A stretch of 64,000 nucleotides of DNA from a virus (IMGVR_UViG_3300022752_000027:59736-123735), one strand, 5' to 3'; counted from the first letter of the stretch, positions 23,825 to 30,455 are shown. Notes: generated by a model from the sequence alone, not told the origin. A program made the numbers and translations.

Positions 23825-24829
23825 ATGGCAGGAAAAAATAAACTATCTGGAGAGCTATGCAAGGCCTCCCTAAAGAAATTTCCAAATACACCATTACTTA
23901 CATTAGCTAAAAAATTATACTCCGAAAACTCCTTACATTTCAGTAGTGTAGAACATGCAAGGAAAGTATTGTCTTACCATAGCGGTAAGAACGGTGTTAA
24001 AAATAGAAAATCTCTACAAGATAAATCTTTACAGCAAGAACTTACATATAACTATTCTCCATTTGATGAGATTCCAGAATCATTTGAAGAAATTCGGGAG
24101 CCATACATTCTAGGTACTGCCACAAAAAAAATTCTAATACTATCTGATATACACTTTCCTTACCATAATGCTACAGCACTTAGAACTGCAATTAGGTATG
24201 GTTTAGAACAAGAGGTAGATTGTATTATTCTTAATGGAGATATACTAGATTTCTATTCACTCTCTGATTTTGATAAAGACCCAAGTAAACCTAAGTTCCG
24301 TAAAGAAATAGAATTAGGTAAGTGGTTCCTCAATGAACTCAGAATGGCATTTCCAAAGGCACAGATATACTACAAAATTGGTAATCATGAGATGAGACTA
24401 GAAAGATATCTAAAGGTAAAGGCACCAGAAATATTTGATACTGATGAGTTTAGATTAGAGATCTTACTAGAGTTTGCCAAACATCATGTAATACTAATAG
24501 ATAAGTATACTGTAATTAAAGCAGGTAATCTTAACATCATTCACGGTCATGAATACCGAGGAGCTGGAGGTACATACCCTGCTAAGTATATCTATGGTAA
24601 ATCAAAAGTCAATACAATCTGTGGTCATTACCACAGATCTAGCACTTACCTAGATAAAAACATGGATGGCCAATATCACGGTGGATTCTCTACAGGATGT
24701 CTGTGTGAACTATCTCCTGATTATATGCCATACAATGAATGGGTACATGGATTTGCTGTTGTGACTATGAAAAAAGATGGTAACTTTAGTGTTCAGAATC
24801 TTACAATAGATAATGGGGAGATACGCTAA
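23825..24829 (+). CDS. Metallophosphoesterase (calcineurin-like)
   Basis: The metal-binding motifs are in order: LSDIHFP (about residues 106-112), LNGDILDFYS (about 139-148), GNHEMRLE (about 186-193), IHGHEYRG (about 240-247) and CGHYHRSS (about 265-272). These are the Dx[HN]...GD...GNH...H...GHxH set. The N-terminal 75 residues are helical and basic, possibly a DNA-binding part. It hydrolyses phosphoesters; the substrate (DNA ends, nucleotide or protein) is not shown. It begins a two-gene plus-strand unit, overlapping the next gene by 1 base. Confidence 0.85.
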   Translation: MAGKNKLSGELCKASLKKFPNTPLLTLAKKLYSENSLHFSSVEHARKVLSYHSGKNGVKNRKSLQDKSLQQELTYNYSPFDEIPESFEEIREPYILGTATKKILILSDIHFPYHNATALRTAIRYGLEQEVDCIILNGDILDFYSLSDFDKDPSKPKFRKEIELGKWFLNELRMAFPKAQIYYKIGNHEMRLERYLKVKAPEIFDTDEFRLEILLEFAKHHVILIDKYTVIKAGNLNIIHGHEYRGAGGTYPAKYIYGKSKVNTICGHYHRSSTYLDKNMDGQYHGGFSTGCLCELSPDYMPYNEWVHGFAVVTMKKDGNFSVQNLTIDNGEIR

Positions 24830-25062
24830 TGCCTACTGTAATAAAGCTAGGATTGTTTGATTCAAACATGATACGCAGTGATCAGAATGAATTAGATATT
24901 CCTGAAATATATATTGACCATGCTGTTATGCAAGTTGTAGATGAAAATGCACAGCTTGTTGTGCAGTTTACCTATGAAGAACTTCGGGGTATCATGGCTA
25001 TTATGGCAGCTGAACAGGAGAAGAAACATATCTATATAGCCGCAGCATCTAAAGATAATTAG
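24829..25062 (+). CDS. Hypothetical protein, 77 aa
   Basis: Unrecognised small protein co-translated with the phosphoesterase. A beta strand region (VMQVVDENAQLVVQFTYEEL) leads to a helix. TAG at 25060-25062 is its stop, directly next to the tRNA-Leu gene on the other strand. Confidence 0.55.
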   Translation: MPTVIKLGLFDSNMIRSDQNELDIPEIYIDHAVMQVVDENAQLVVQFTYEELRGIMAIMAAEQEKKHIYIAAASKDN

Positions 25063-25147
25063 TACTCAGAATGGGACTCGAACCCATACAGCTGTTATAG
25101 CCAAGGGATTTTAAGTCCCTCATGTCTACCTATTCCATCATCTGAGC
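25063..25147 (-). tRNA. tRNA-Leu (anticodon TAA)
   Basis: Acceptor GCTCAGA pairs with TCTGAGT, followed by A73. The anticodon loop CTTAAAA gives TAA (34-36) with U33, the T loop is TTCGAGT, and there is a long variable arm as in Leu tRNAs. No CCA is encoded. It would read UUA, a favoured codon in this AT-rich genome. Confidence 0.9.
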
Positions 25148-25152
25148 AATTA

Positions 25153-25208
25153 GTACCCGATCAGGTATAAATTTTTATAATAACGTATAATTATACCCTA
25201 TCAGGTGT
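25153..25208. promoter_or_regulatory. Paired 16 bp palindromes, copy B
   Basis: GTACCCGATCAGGTAT at 25153-25168 and ATACCCTATCAGGTGT at 25193-25208, again starting exactly 40 bases apart. It lies between tRNA-Leu and tRNA-Arg. The spacer (AAATTTTTATAATA, then CGTATAATT) resembles that of copy A at 17166-17221. Probably a two-site operator. Confidence 0.65.
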
Positions 25209-25221
25209 AATAATAGATTAG

Positions 25222-25293
25222 TACCTCCACCAGGATTCGAACCTGGAATGAGGGATTAGAAATCCCTAGTTATATCCCTTTAACTATAGAGGC
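25222..25293 (-). tRNA. tRNA-Arg (anticodon TCT)
   Basis: Acceptor GCCTCTA pairs with TGGAGGT (G-U at both ends), with A73. Anticodon stem AGGGA/TCCCT encloses loop TTTCTAA, giving TCT with U33. The T arm is CCAGGTTCGAATCCTGG. No CCA encoded. It would read AGA codons, which are common in this phage. Confidence 0.9.
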
Positions 25294-25298
25294 ATGAA

Positions 25299-25353
25299 CC
25301 TATATTTACTCACACCGAGTGCTGCAGATTACGTTGAGTATTGTAAATATAGG
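25299..25353. repeat. 11 bp perfect inverted repeat between tRNA genes
   Basis: CCTATATTTAC (25299-25309) is the exact complement of GTAAATATAGG (25343-25353), with a 33-base loop. No U tract follows on either strand. It could be a processing signal for the tRNA transcript or a protein-binding site. Confidence 0.55.
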
Positions 25354-25380
25354 AAGATTGATAGCTACTCAATCTATTAG

Positions 25381-25483
25381 TAGTCAGGACAGGATTCGAA
25401 CCTGTATGGAGTCCTTATTTCAGGATTTTTGAAATGTCTTCCCCCCTTACATTTTTAGCGTCTACCAATTCCGCCACCTGACT
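25381..25483 (-). tRNA. tRNA-Leu-like gene with abnormal anticodon arm
   Basis: Acceptor AGTCAGG/CCTGACT, A73, T arm ACAGG-TTCGAAT-CCTGT and a D arm reading GCGGAATTGGTAGACGC, a Leu-type consensus. The middle is about 19 bases too long. AAATGT and ACATTT close an 11-base loop AAGGGGGGAAG instead of a normal 7-base anticodon loop, and an alternative 6 bp hairpin ATTTCA/TGAAAT overlaps it. No anticodon can be assigned. It may be a pseudo-tRNA, an interrupted tRNA or a tRNA-derived RNA. Confidence 0.6.
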
Positions 25484-25547
25484 ATGTTGCTGTCTTTCCA
25501 GCTGTCATCAACTTTTTCTTTCAATGTTTCGGGGTTGACACCTTCTG

Positions 25548-25620
25548 TAGTCAGGACAAGATTCGAACTTGTATTCCCTAATTAAGCGTTAGGTACTTTA
25601 CCAATTAAGTACACCTGACT
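25548..25620 (-). tRNA. tRNA-Lys-like (anticodon CTT, G33)
   Basis: Acceptor AGTCAGG/CCTGACT as in the neighbouring abnormal gene, with A73 and T arm ACAAGTTCGAATCTTGT. The anticodon stem CCTAA/TTAGG encloses CGCTTAA, so the anticodon would be CTT (Lys), but base 33 is G instead of the near-universal U. The D arm is TTAATTGGTAAA-like. The function is uncertain because of G33. Confidence 0.65.
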
Positions 25621-25670
25621 AATCAGCGTTCTATTATAAAAAGAGGAAGTTACCGCCTATACCTACTGCA

Positions 25671-25862
25671 TTATTGATACCTCTCTTGGATATCATCTAG
25701 ATTATATAGAAGATGTTGTGTCTTCCATTCTTCATATAGGTCTAGCCATTTATCTATCCACCATCCTGTAGGACATAACTTTAACGCTTTTTCTGCTTCT
25801 TCCAGTGTAGGATATTCTAACCCGGAGAAGACATCTTGATTATTCATTATTCTGTAGCTCAT
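25671..25862 (-). CDS. Hypothetical protein, 63 aa
   Basis: Small helical protein with FSGLEYPTLEEAEKALKLCP and a Trp-rich part (WWIDKWLDLYEEWK). The start overlaps the membrane gene by 4 bases. Resembles short proteins of Bacteroidota phages. Unknown role. Confidence 0.5.
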   Translation of the reverse strand: MSYRIMNNQDVFSGLEYPTLEEAEKALKLCPTGWWIDKWLDLYEEWKTQHLLYNLDDIQERYQ

Positions 25863-26065
25863 GCTAATATATTATATATTAAATAGATTAAAATATAGAT
25901 ACCGACCATGTAACCAACTAGTAGAAACATGGATGACATTATAACTAAAACCTTTCTTGCCTTGTCGGATTGAACAGTATATAGCAAAGTGTCAATCCAT
26001 GTTCCTATTGCGTAACATAAAATGATGTAGGTAACGCATAGTATTATATGACATATGTGTTCCAT
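25859..26065 (-). CDS. Small membrane protein, 68 aa
   Basis: Two hydrophobic helices (about residues 6-24 and 42-65, MSSMFLLVGYMVGIYILIYL). No signal cleavage site. It lies 1 base from the upstream gene. Not recognised. Confidence 0.5.
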   Translation of the reverse strand: MEHICHIILCVTYIILCYAIGTWIDTLLYTVQSDKARKVLVIMSSMFLLVGYMVGIYILIYLIYNILA

Positions 26066-26066
26066 A

Positions 26067-26264
26067 TTACTCTTGTCTTATAAAAATTCTTTCTGTTTTG
26101 CTAATAGCCTGGTCCAAATATACACGGTTCCTATAGTCTTTACAAACTATACGTCTTACACGGTTTATTGTTTGGTATGCATTAGCAGGATAAATAAAGA
26201 AGTCTTCCTTCTTTAGTTTTGTCACGGGTTTAACAAATTCTTCAAAAGTAAATTGCCTTTTCAT
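26067..26264 (-). CDS. Small basic protein, 65 aa
   Basis: Basic protein (RQFTFEEFVKPVTKLKKEDF ... RVRRIVCKDYRNRVYLD). May bind nucleic acid. It lies upstream of the membrane gene in the same unit. Confidence 0.5.
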   Translation of the reverse strand: MKRQFTFEEFVKPVTKLKKEDFFIYPANAYQTINRVRRIVCKDYRNRVYLDQAISKTERIFIRQE

Positions 26265-26311
26265 TGTAGATAATAGGTATTAAAGGAAAAAAGGGGAATG
26301 CCGTAGGTATC

Positions 26312-26410
26312 CTATAGAATAGCTCCTATAGTGATCCACATAATAGTAATGGATACTGCAACTAGTATCCCAGCAATGAATAGAAGTAAATCCTTAGTAT
26401 TCTCTGACAT
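26312..26410 (-). CDS. Single-helix membrane peptide, 32 aa
   Basis: Reads MSENTKDLLLFIAGILVAVS and continues hydrophobic to the end (ITIMWITIGAIL). A short acidic N-terminus and one long membrane helix suggest a tail-anchored or single-span peptide. The frame has ATG and TAG and lies in line with the minus-strand genes. Confidence 0.5.
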   Translation of the reverse strand: MSENTKDLLLFIAGILVAVSITIMWITIGAIL

Positions 26411-26790
26411 AGTTAATAGATTTAAGTTAATAGATTATAAAAATAGAGTTGTAATAGGAACTCATTAGGTTTACACTGCATACCAGCTTCGGTTCCCAAT
26501 TTTGCTTTCAGTTCTATTGTTTAGGCTTTATATCTCCTATTACAAGTTTAATATCCCCTCTGCACTCAGTTGTAATACTAATACCTTTACTTGCCCGGAT
26601 ATTTATATCAAGGTCATCACGGAAGTCCGGTGTGATGGTATTACAACTGCTATCCCTTGGGAAGATAGTTATGGTGCATTAAATATGAGGGTTATCTGGA
26701 CTCCCACAAACGCCAGCAACTTACTGGATAGTATCTTACAATTTATATAACCGGAGTATAGATACAAAAGCCGGTACCCTTATATAACCA
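26411..26790. other. 380-base stretch without an intact gene
   Basis: It holds an open minus-strand frame at 26514-26678 (about 54 codons) with good coding character (ITPDFRDDLDINIRASKG ... IKLVIGDIKPKQ) but no ATG, GTG or TTG start. The plus-strand ORF at 26502 is Cys- and aromatic-rich in its first half and looks like a shadow. The region may be a decayed gene. Confidence 0.45.
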
Positions 26791-26973
26791 CTATGATTTC
26801 CTATTATTGAGAATATGCCGGAGATATTGTATAGTAACATTTGCTTTATCAGCCCCGATAAGATCGCCGGAAGCATACATCTCCTCTTTATCATGCCTAT
26901 AGGAAGTAATAAGCATAATGAGTTCATCTATAGATAGCTGATAATAGATATCTTCTAAGGTTTCTTCGTACAT
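26791..26973 (-). CDS. Hypothetical acidic protein, 60 aa
   Basis: Helical acidic protein (MYEETLEDIYYQLSIDELIM ... IGADKANVTIQYLRHIL). No motif. It stands alone, with the inverted repeat around 27030-27063 upstream. Confidence 0.45.
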   Translation of the reverse strand: MYEETLEDIYYQLSIDELIMLITSYRHDKEEMYASGDLIGADKANVTIQYLRHILNNRKS

Positions 26974-27029
26974 AGCTATATATTTGCTTGGTTGATTAGA
27001 TATACAACTGATTTACAATTAGTTAGCAT

Positions 27030-27063
27030 GTAGTAATAGGATAAGTGTGTTTCACCCTATTAC
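27030..27063. terminator. Hairpin, possible terminator
   Basis: GTAATAGG and CCTATTAC flank an about 15-base loop between the genes at 26791 and 27087. The following U tract is poor on both strands, so termination is uncertain. Confidence 0.35.
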
Positions 27064-27086
27064 ATACATGCCTCATTATCAACTAA

Positions 27087-27485
27087 TTATGGCTTGAACG
27101 GATCCACATTAGCATCCTGTTGTTCATTTACAGGAGTTATAGTAGTTCTTTTACGTCCTCCAAATCCTAATTCATCTAACATACGTTCAGCAAGAGCATC
27201 TTTCATGAAAGACATCTGATTTACCAGACTGTTTGCTTTACGGATATTACTAGTGTCTGCAACTACATTACCTGTACGGGTAAATATCAGGTCAATCTGT
27301 GGTCCGTAGTATTCTACAGTCCAGAATAACGGCTTACCAGTTGTTTCATTCTCCCGGTAATTAGCACCCTTAACATTCTTATAATCAGCAAGTTCCTGCT
27401 CGGTTCCATGTACATCATATACATAAACCCATTGACCTTTTACATTCTTACTTGGATAGCTTAATCCTGTGTCTACTGCTTTCAT
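27087..27485 (-). CDS. Hypothetical protein with acidic DPFKP tail, 132 aa
   Basis: The start is set at the ATG complementary to 27483-27485, preceded by AAACCAATCAAG. The longer frame to 27719 runs through a repeated leader and is rejected. The body is beta-rich, with a helical C-terminal third (MKDALAERMLDELGFGGRKR) and the tail QQDANVDPFKP. The tail resembles the proteins at 27800 and 22438. A single-stranded DNA or replisome-binding role is inferred from the tail only. Confidence 0.55.
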   Translation of the reverse strand: MKAVDTGLSYPSKNVKGQWVYVYDVHGTEQELADYKNVKGANYRENETTGKPLFWTVEYYGPQIDLIFTRTGNVVADTSNIRKANSLVNQMSFMKDALAERMLDELGFGGRKRTTITPVNEQQDANVDPFKP

Positions 27486-27552
27486 CTTGATTGGTTTTAG
27501 ATTGTTATTATTATTGTGAATAAAATGCAAAAGAAGAAAGGGGAGAGAAAAA

Positions 27553-27682
27553 AGATAGTGAAGGACCTGTAGATAGCATAAGTCGCTGATATCCAGCAGA
27601 TTCTGTAGATCCTGTAGGTAGGGATAATCGAGGATGATAGTAAAACTATCGTCCCCATCCCTCCAATAGATAGTGAAAGAAC
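27553..27682 (-). repeat. Leader repeat A upstream of gene 27087
   Basis: Three minus-strand copies of a TNACTATC core: TTCACTATCTATTGG (complement of 27664-27678), TTTTACTATCATC (27633-27645) and TTCACTATCT (27553-27562). The same three elements recur in the same order upstream of the gene at 27800. They may be promoters or operators. The whole 27486-27799 interval is otherwise non-coding apart from the terminator at 27756. Confidence 0.6.
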
Positions 27683-27755
27683 TTGCATTAAAAATGCGAT
27701 TTGTCCACCGATGAAACACCAGTGTTTACGGGAAAAATGACTTTTTCCTATAGTA

Positions 27756-27792
27756 ATAAAAAAGGACAGTCCCCCGTTAGGAGAACTGTCCT
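27756..27792 (-). terminator. Rho-independent terminator after gene 27800
   Basis: Minus strand: AGGACAGT and ACTGTCCT form an 8 bp stem around a 14-base loop, followed by TTTTTTATT. It ends the single-gene unit at 27800. Confidence 0.85.
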
Positions 27793-27799
27793 GTACCCA

Positions 27800-28231
27800 T
27801 TATGATTTGAATGGGTCGATATCACCACCCTGAGGTTCAGGAGTAGTAATAGGTGTTACATCAGCAGTAATATCTGCACCGCCTATTAGTTGCTGTGCTA
27901 GATGCTTGCCGAGGTCTAAGCCAGGAAACATCTTGTTAAGTTCAGCTAGTTCACGGTATTTGCTAGTATCTGCATACCATTTACCTTTCTGACTGCGCTT
28001 AACTGCACATCCTTTGGGAACCATACGATAGTTACGATAGATGTACATGCCTGTCTCCTCATCCTTAATGACCTCGTATCCTGCTTCCTTTTGGTCTGCA
28101 ATATATTGCTCTATAGCAGCAGCAGGAGTGCTAGGCAAGATGTGGTAATAATAAGTTGTGAATTGACCGCCATCTTCAGCAGTACGGTCTTTGCTAAGTT
28201 TGAAACGAACGTTAAGAAACATGTTACTCAT
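27800..28231 (-). CDS. Hypothetical protein with acidic DIDPFKS tail, 143 aa
   Basis: Begins MSNMFLNVRFKLSKDRTAED and has a conserved-looking TYYYHILPSTP and RNYRMVPKG core. The C-terminus QGGDIDPFKS matches the tails at 27087 and 22438. It is flanked by its own leader repeat and terminator. Possibly an ssDNA- or replisome-binding protein. Confidence 0.55.
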   Translation of the reverse strand: MSNMFLNVRFKLSKDRTAEDGGQFTTYYYHILPSTPAAAIEQYIADQKEAGYEVIKDEETGMYIYRNYRMVPKGCAVKRSQKGKWYADTSKYRELAELNKMFPGLDLGKHLAQQLIGGADITADVTPITTPEPQGGDIDPFKS

Positions 28232-28290
28232 AAGATTTAATTGAATTAAGTTAATATAAATTGAATTAAGAAAAAAAAGGGGATTATCCT

Positions 28291-28388
28291 ATTAGATAGT
28301 GAAATAACTGTAGTTCCGTAGGTAAGGTAGTGATGATAGTAAAATCCTAGAGTCCCCGCATTGTTGCACCAATAGATAGTGACAGAAC
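28291..28388 (-). repeat. Leader repeat B upstream of gene 27800
   Basis: Minus-strand elements TCACTATCTATTGG (complement of 28369-28382), TTTTACTATCATC (28332-28344) and TTTCACTATCTAAT (28291-28304). They are spaced about 37-41 bases and match leader A in order. This suggests a copied regulatory region upstream of paralogous small genes. Confidence 0.6.
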
Positions 28389-28430
28389 TCTGCCCCACCA
28401 TAATGCCTAGGAGTCTGATGCCTTGATGGG

Positions 28431-28462
28431 AAAAATAAAAAGGACAGGATTGCTCCTGTCCT
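28431..28462 (-). terminator. Rho-independent terminator after the 40 aa gene
   Basis: Minus strand: AGGACAGG and CCTGTCCT enclose a 6-base loop and are followed by TTTTTATTTTT. Its close resemblance to the terminator at 27756 again suggests copied units. Confidence 0.85.
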
Positions 28463-28469
28463 CTGCCTG

Positions 28470-28592
28470 TTATGGCTTGATAATCTCGTCTTCAAAATCG
28501 TACTCAGGATAATAAATATAGTCCTGAGCATTAATCATTTGACGGTCTTTGGCTGATAGTTCAACCATGAATAAAGCAAGTTCTTTAAACAT
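28470..28592 (-). CDS. Small acidic protein, 40 aa
   Basis: Opens MFKELALFMVELSAKDRQMI and ends in an acidic tail (YPEYDFEDEIIKP). It has its own terminator and a leader TATCATAAATCC that also precedes the gene at 28932. A complete short gene overlooked by size filters; role unknown. Confidence 0.55.
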   Translation of the reverse strand: MFKELALFMVELSAKDRQMINAQDYIYYPEYDFEDEIIKP

Positions 28593-28633
28593 GTGATAAA
28601 GGATTTATGATAAGCAACATTACTTATCAAAAG

Positions 28634-28654
28634 AAAAAAGGGGATTTCTCCCCT
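28634..28654 (-). terminator. Terminator after gene 28671
   Basis: Minus strand: AGGGGA and TCCCCT with a short loop, followed by TTTTTTC. Confidence 0.7.
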
Positions 28655-28670
28655 AGTTTCCCTCCCTCTA

Positions 28671-28874
28671 TCAATGGTCCTTATTATAGGACAATTCTCT
28701 TTGGATAGCATATAATTCTTGTGTTCGTTGAATCATAGAACTATATACATTAATAATATCTGTTTTACCGTTCTTATCTTTACGGTGCTTAATCTCATGT
28801 GGAGTACTAACAAGATAGTTGCTCCAGTTTCTACGGAGTTCTAATAACTCATCGTCAATATCTGCTTGTGTCAT
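28671..28874 (-). CDS. Hypothetical helical protein, 67 aa
   Basis: Helical protein (MTQADIDDELLELRRNWSNY ... MIQRTQELYAIQREL). Its ATG lies inside the repeated string TTTTACTATCATG, which links it to the leader repeats. It has its own terminator. Unknown role. Confidence 0.55.
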   Translation of the reverse strand: MTQADIDDELLELRRNWSNYLVSTPHEIKHRKDKNGKTDIINVYSSMIQRTQELYAIQRELSYNKDH

Positions 28875-28894
28875 GATAGTAAAAGGATTAATGT

Positions 28895-28920
28895 TAAAAA
28901 AGAAAAGGGGTTTCCCCCTA
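28895..28920 (-). terminator. Terminator after gene 28932
   Basis: Minus strand: AGGGGGAAACCCCT hairpin followed by TTTCTTTTTT. Confidence 0.7.
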
Positions 28921-28931
28921 ATCTTTAGCCG

Positions 28932-29348
28932 TTAGAATGGCAGTTCCTCATCTAGGATAAGCCAATCAGGTGCCACGCTGTTTGTTGGTGCCACAATAAA
29001 TGGTGGTGCATTCTTAGTGCCAAGCTTCTTGTCTGCCTCATACTGCAATACATAGCCACCTGCCGTGTCCCATACCTTCCTGACCTCATTAAATTCCTTG
29101 AGGTTAGTAGTCGCATAAGTAAGGATGATGTAATGCCGTCCTTTCTTGTCTTGCGTCTGATGCTGATACAATACTGGAATCTCGGCCTCCTTGGTACGCA
29201 CATAGTTATAGGCCATGTGCATTGGACTGTCCTTTCTAATACGCATTCTAAACGTATAGATAGTTAGACCGTTGATTCCTACACTACCCAGGCCGAAACC
29301 TGAATAGATGTTCTTTGTGCCTTTCGGCAAGCTGTTAAACTTATTCAT
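28932..29348 (-). CDS. SSB-like protein with DEELPF tail, 138 aa
   Basis: The C-terminal acidic tip ILDEELPF closely matches the DxDIPF tip with which bacterial SSBs bind their partners. The body contains beta strands (GINGLTIYTFRMRIRKD, HYIILTYATTNLKEF, GYVLQYEAD) compatible with an OB fold. The gene is a single unit with a TATCATAAATCC leader and its own terminator. It probably binds ssDNA at phage forks. OB-fold membership cannot be confirmed by eye. Confidence 0.6.
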   Translation of the reverse strand: MNKFNSLPKGTKNIYSGFGLGSVGINGLTIYTFRMRIRKDSPMHMAYNYVRTKEAEIPVLYQHQTQDKKGRHYIILTYATTNLKEFNEVRKVWDTAGGYVLQYEADKKLGTKNAPPFIVAPTNSVAPDWLILDEELPF

Positions 29349-29722
29349 TGAGTAAAGGATTTATGATAGGCTGAATTACCTATCAGAAAAAAAAAGGGGT
29401 GATATACCCCATTCATCATGAGGCATTATCTAATAGATAGTGATTGAACAATCCATAGCACCTAGATAGCATTATTATTACCATAGTTATTAGTCGTTAT
29501 TACCCCGACATATCCCATAGCATATGCTTATTCTTTTTCTGCTACAGATTTTTTTATTTTATTCTATCCTGTCAATTGCATTTGTCCTAAAACAACAGGG
29601 GGTATACCCCGATCCAGATGCAGCCGGGGTCGTTAGGTAGGAGGACCCATAACATCGTCTACTACAGTAAATAAAAATCAGGGGGACATAACATTGTCTA
29701 CTCCATAAAATAAAAATTAGGA
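29349..29722. other. 374-base intergenic region with repeats and a terminator
   Basis: It contains a minus-strand GGGG/CCCC hairpin with a U tract (29388-29411), an ACTATC repeat copy (29431-29449), a GGGGTATACCCC palindrome (about 29600-29611) and two 39 bp tandem repeats. The terminator without an obvious gene before it hints at a small RNA or micro-ORF (an 18 aa frame starting MGYVGVITTNNYG). Confidence 0.45.
29643..29720. repeat. Two imperfect 39 bp tandem repeats
   Basis: CATAACATCGTCTACT at 29648 and CATAACATTGTCTACT at 29687 lie 39 bases apart, each followed by an AAATAAAAAT run. They sit just downstream of phoH, so they may mark a protein-binding site or transcript end. Confidence 0.55.
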
Positions 29723-30388
29723 TCAGGCGTATTCGTTGAGTAACCTTAGAATTTCATTCAGTGCCTCATGTCTATGGTTCTCAGTTAGGACTATCTTATT
29801 GACCCATTCAGACTTTTCTACCTTTGGTACTTCATGTATTGCGGAGTCGTTTCTGAACTTGAGGTCTATCTGCTGGGTGTCCCCCGTAAAGATCATTATG
29901 GAGTTCTTACCTAATCTACCTACACACATTTGTAACTGTGCCTTGGTTAGGTTCTGGAATTCGTCTATTATACATACAGCATTCTCAAAGGTTCTTCCTC
30001 TAAAGTGACTTAAGGATACTAGTTCTATGGCACCATCTTCTTCCATCTTGTTTAGGATGTCTGGTTTATCATAGACTTTTCTCATATTAGACTTAATAGG
30101 GACTAACCATGGTTCCATTTTTTCTTTCTCTGATCCGGGTAAGAATCCGTTATCTTCGGTAGAGACGGTAGGTCTGGTTATAATAATCTTATTTACCCTT
30201 CTCTTAAAGTAAAGATCTAAAGCTATCTGTACGGCTACTAGTGTCTTACCACTACCAGCATGACCTATAAGGAAGTTATAGGGCGTACTCATGATTAGTT
30301 CTTTAGCTTTCTTCTGTTCTTCAGATAATGTTATTGAGAACTTGATGTCACCCTTAGGTGCTGCCTTTTCAATGTTTTCTTTACCCAT
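29723..30388 (-). CDS. phoH: PhoH-like ATPase
   Basis: Walker A is LIGHAGSGKTLVA and Walker B is CIIDEFQNLT, with MIFTGDTQQID as the following sensor-like motif, all characteristic of PhoH family ATPases (possible RNA/DNA helicase role). The start is set at ATG (complement of 30386-30388), giving 221 aa; an upstream in-frame ATG adds 11 residues that overlap the promoter. It begins the leftward block and is divergent from the virion genes. Confidence 0.85.
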   Translation of the reverse strand: MGKENIEKAAPKGDIKFSITLSEEQKKAKELIMSTPYNFLIGHAGSGKTLVAVQIALDLYFKRRVNKIIITRPTVSTEDNGFLPGSEKEKMEPWLVPIKSNMRKVYDKPDILNKMEEDGAIELVSLSHFRGRTFENAVCIIDEFQNLTKAQLQMCVGRLGKNSIMIFTGDTQQIDLKFRNDSAIHEVPKVEKSEWVNKIVLTENHRHEALNEILRLLNEYA

Positions 30389-30392
30389 ACTA

Positions 30393-30421
30393 TAAAGATA
30401 GATGTTATTGCGAATATACAA
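30393..30421 (-). promoter_or_regulatory. Promoter for phoH
   Basis: On the minus strand, TTG, an 18-base spacer and TATCTTTA lie 4 bases before the phoH ATG. This fits the Bacteroidota TTG...TAnnTTTG pattern with one mismatch. The short leader suggests an almost leaderless transcript. Confidence 0.5.
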
Positions 30422-30443
30422 CCTTCATAACAAAAATTTTTTG

Positions 30444-30451
30444 TATCTTTG
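30444..30451 (+). promoter_or_regulatory. Promoter -7 element before the virion block
   Basis: TATCTTTG is an exact TAnnTTTG match 4 bases before the ATG at 30456. No TTG is seen at the usual -33 position. If used, the transcript would start at or very near the start codon. Confidence 0.45.
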
Positions 30452-30455
30452 AAGT

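Noticed and set aside
26502-26750. Plus-strand frame of 82 codons
   Set aside because: The first half has Cys/Leu/Tyr-rich shadow character. It is on the wrong strand for the block and has no promoter or leader.
26979-26986. TATATTTG match on the plus strand
   Set aside because: No TTG at the proper distance and no plus-strand gene follows it.
27486-27719. Extended start for the gene at 27087
   Set aside because: The extra 78 codons run through the repeated ACTATC leader that also precedes gene 27800. The ATG at 27485 is better supported.
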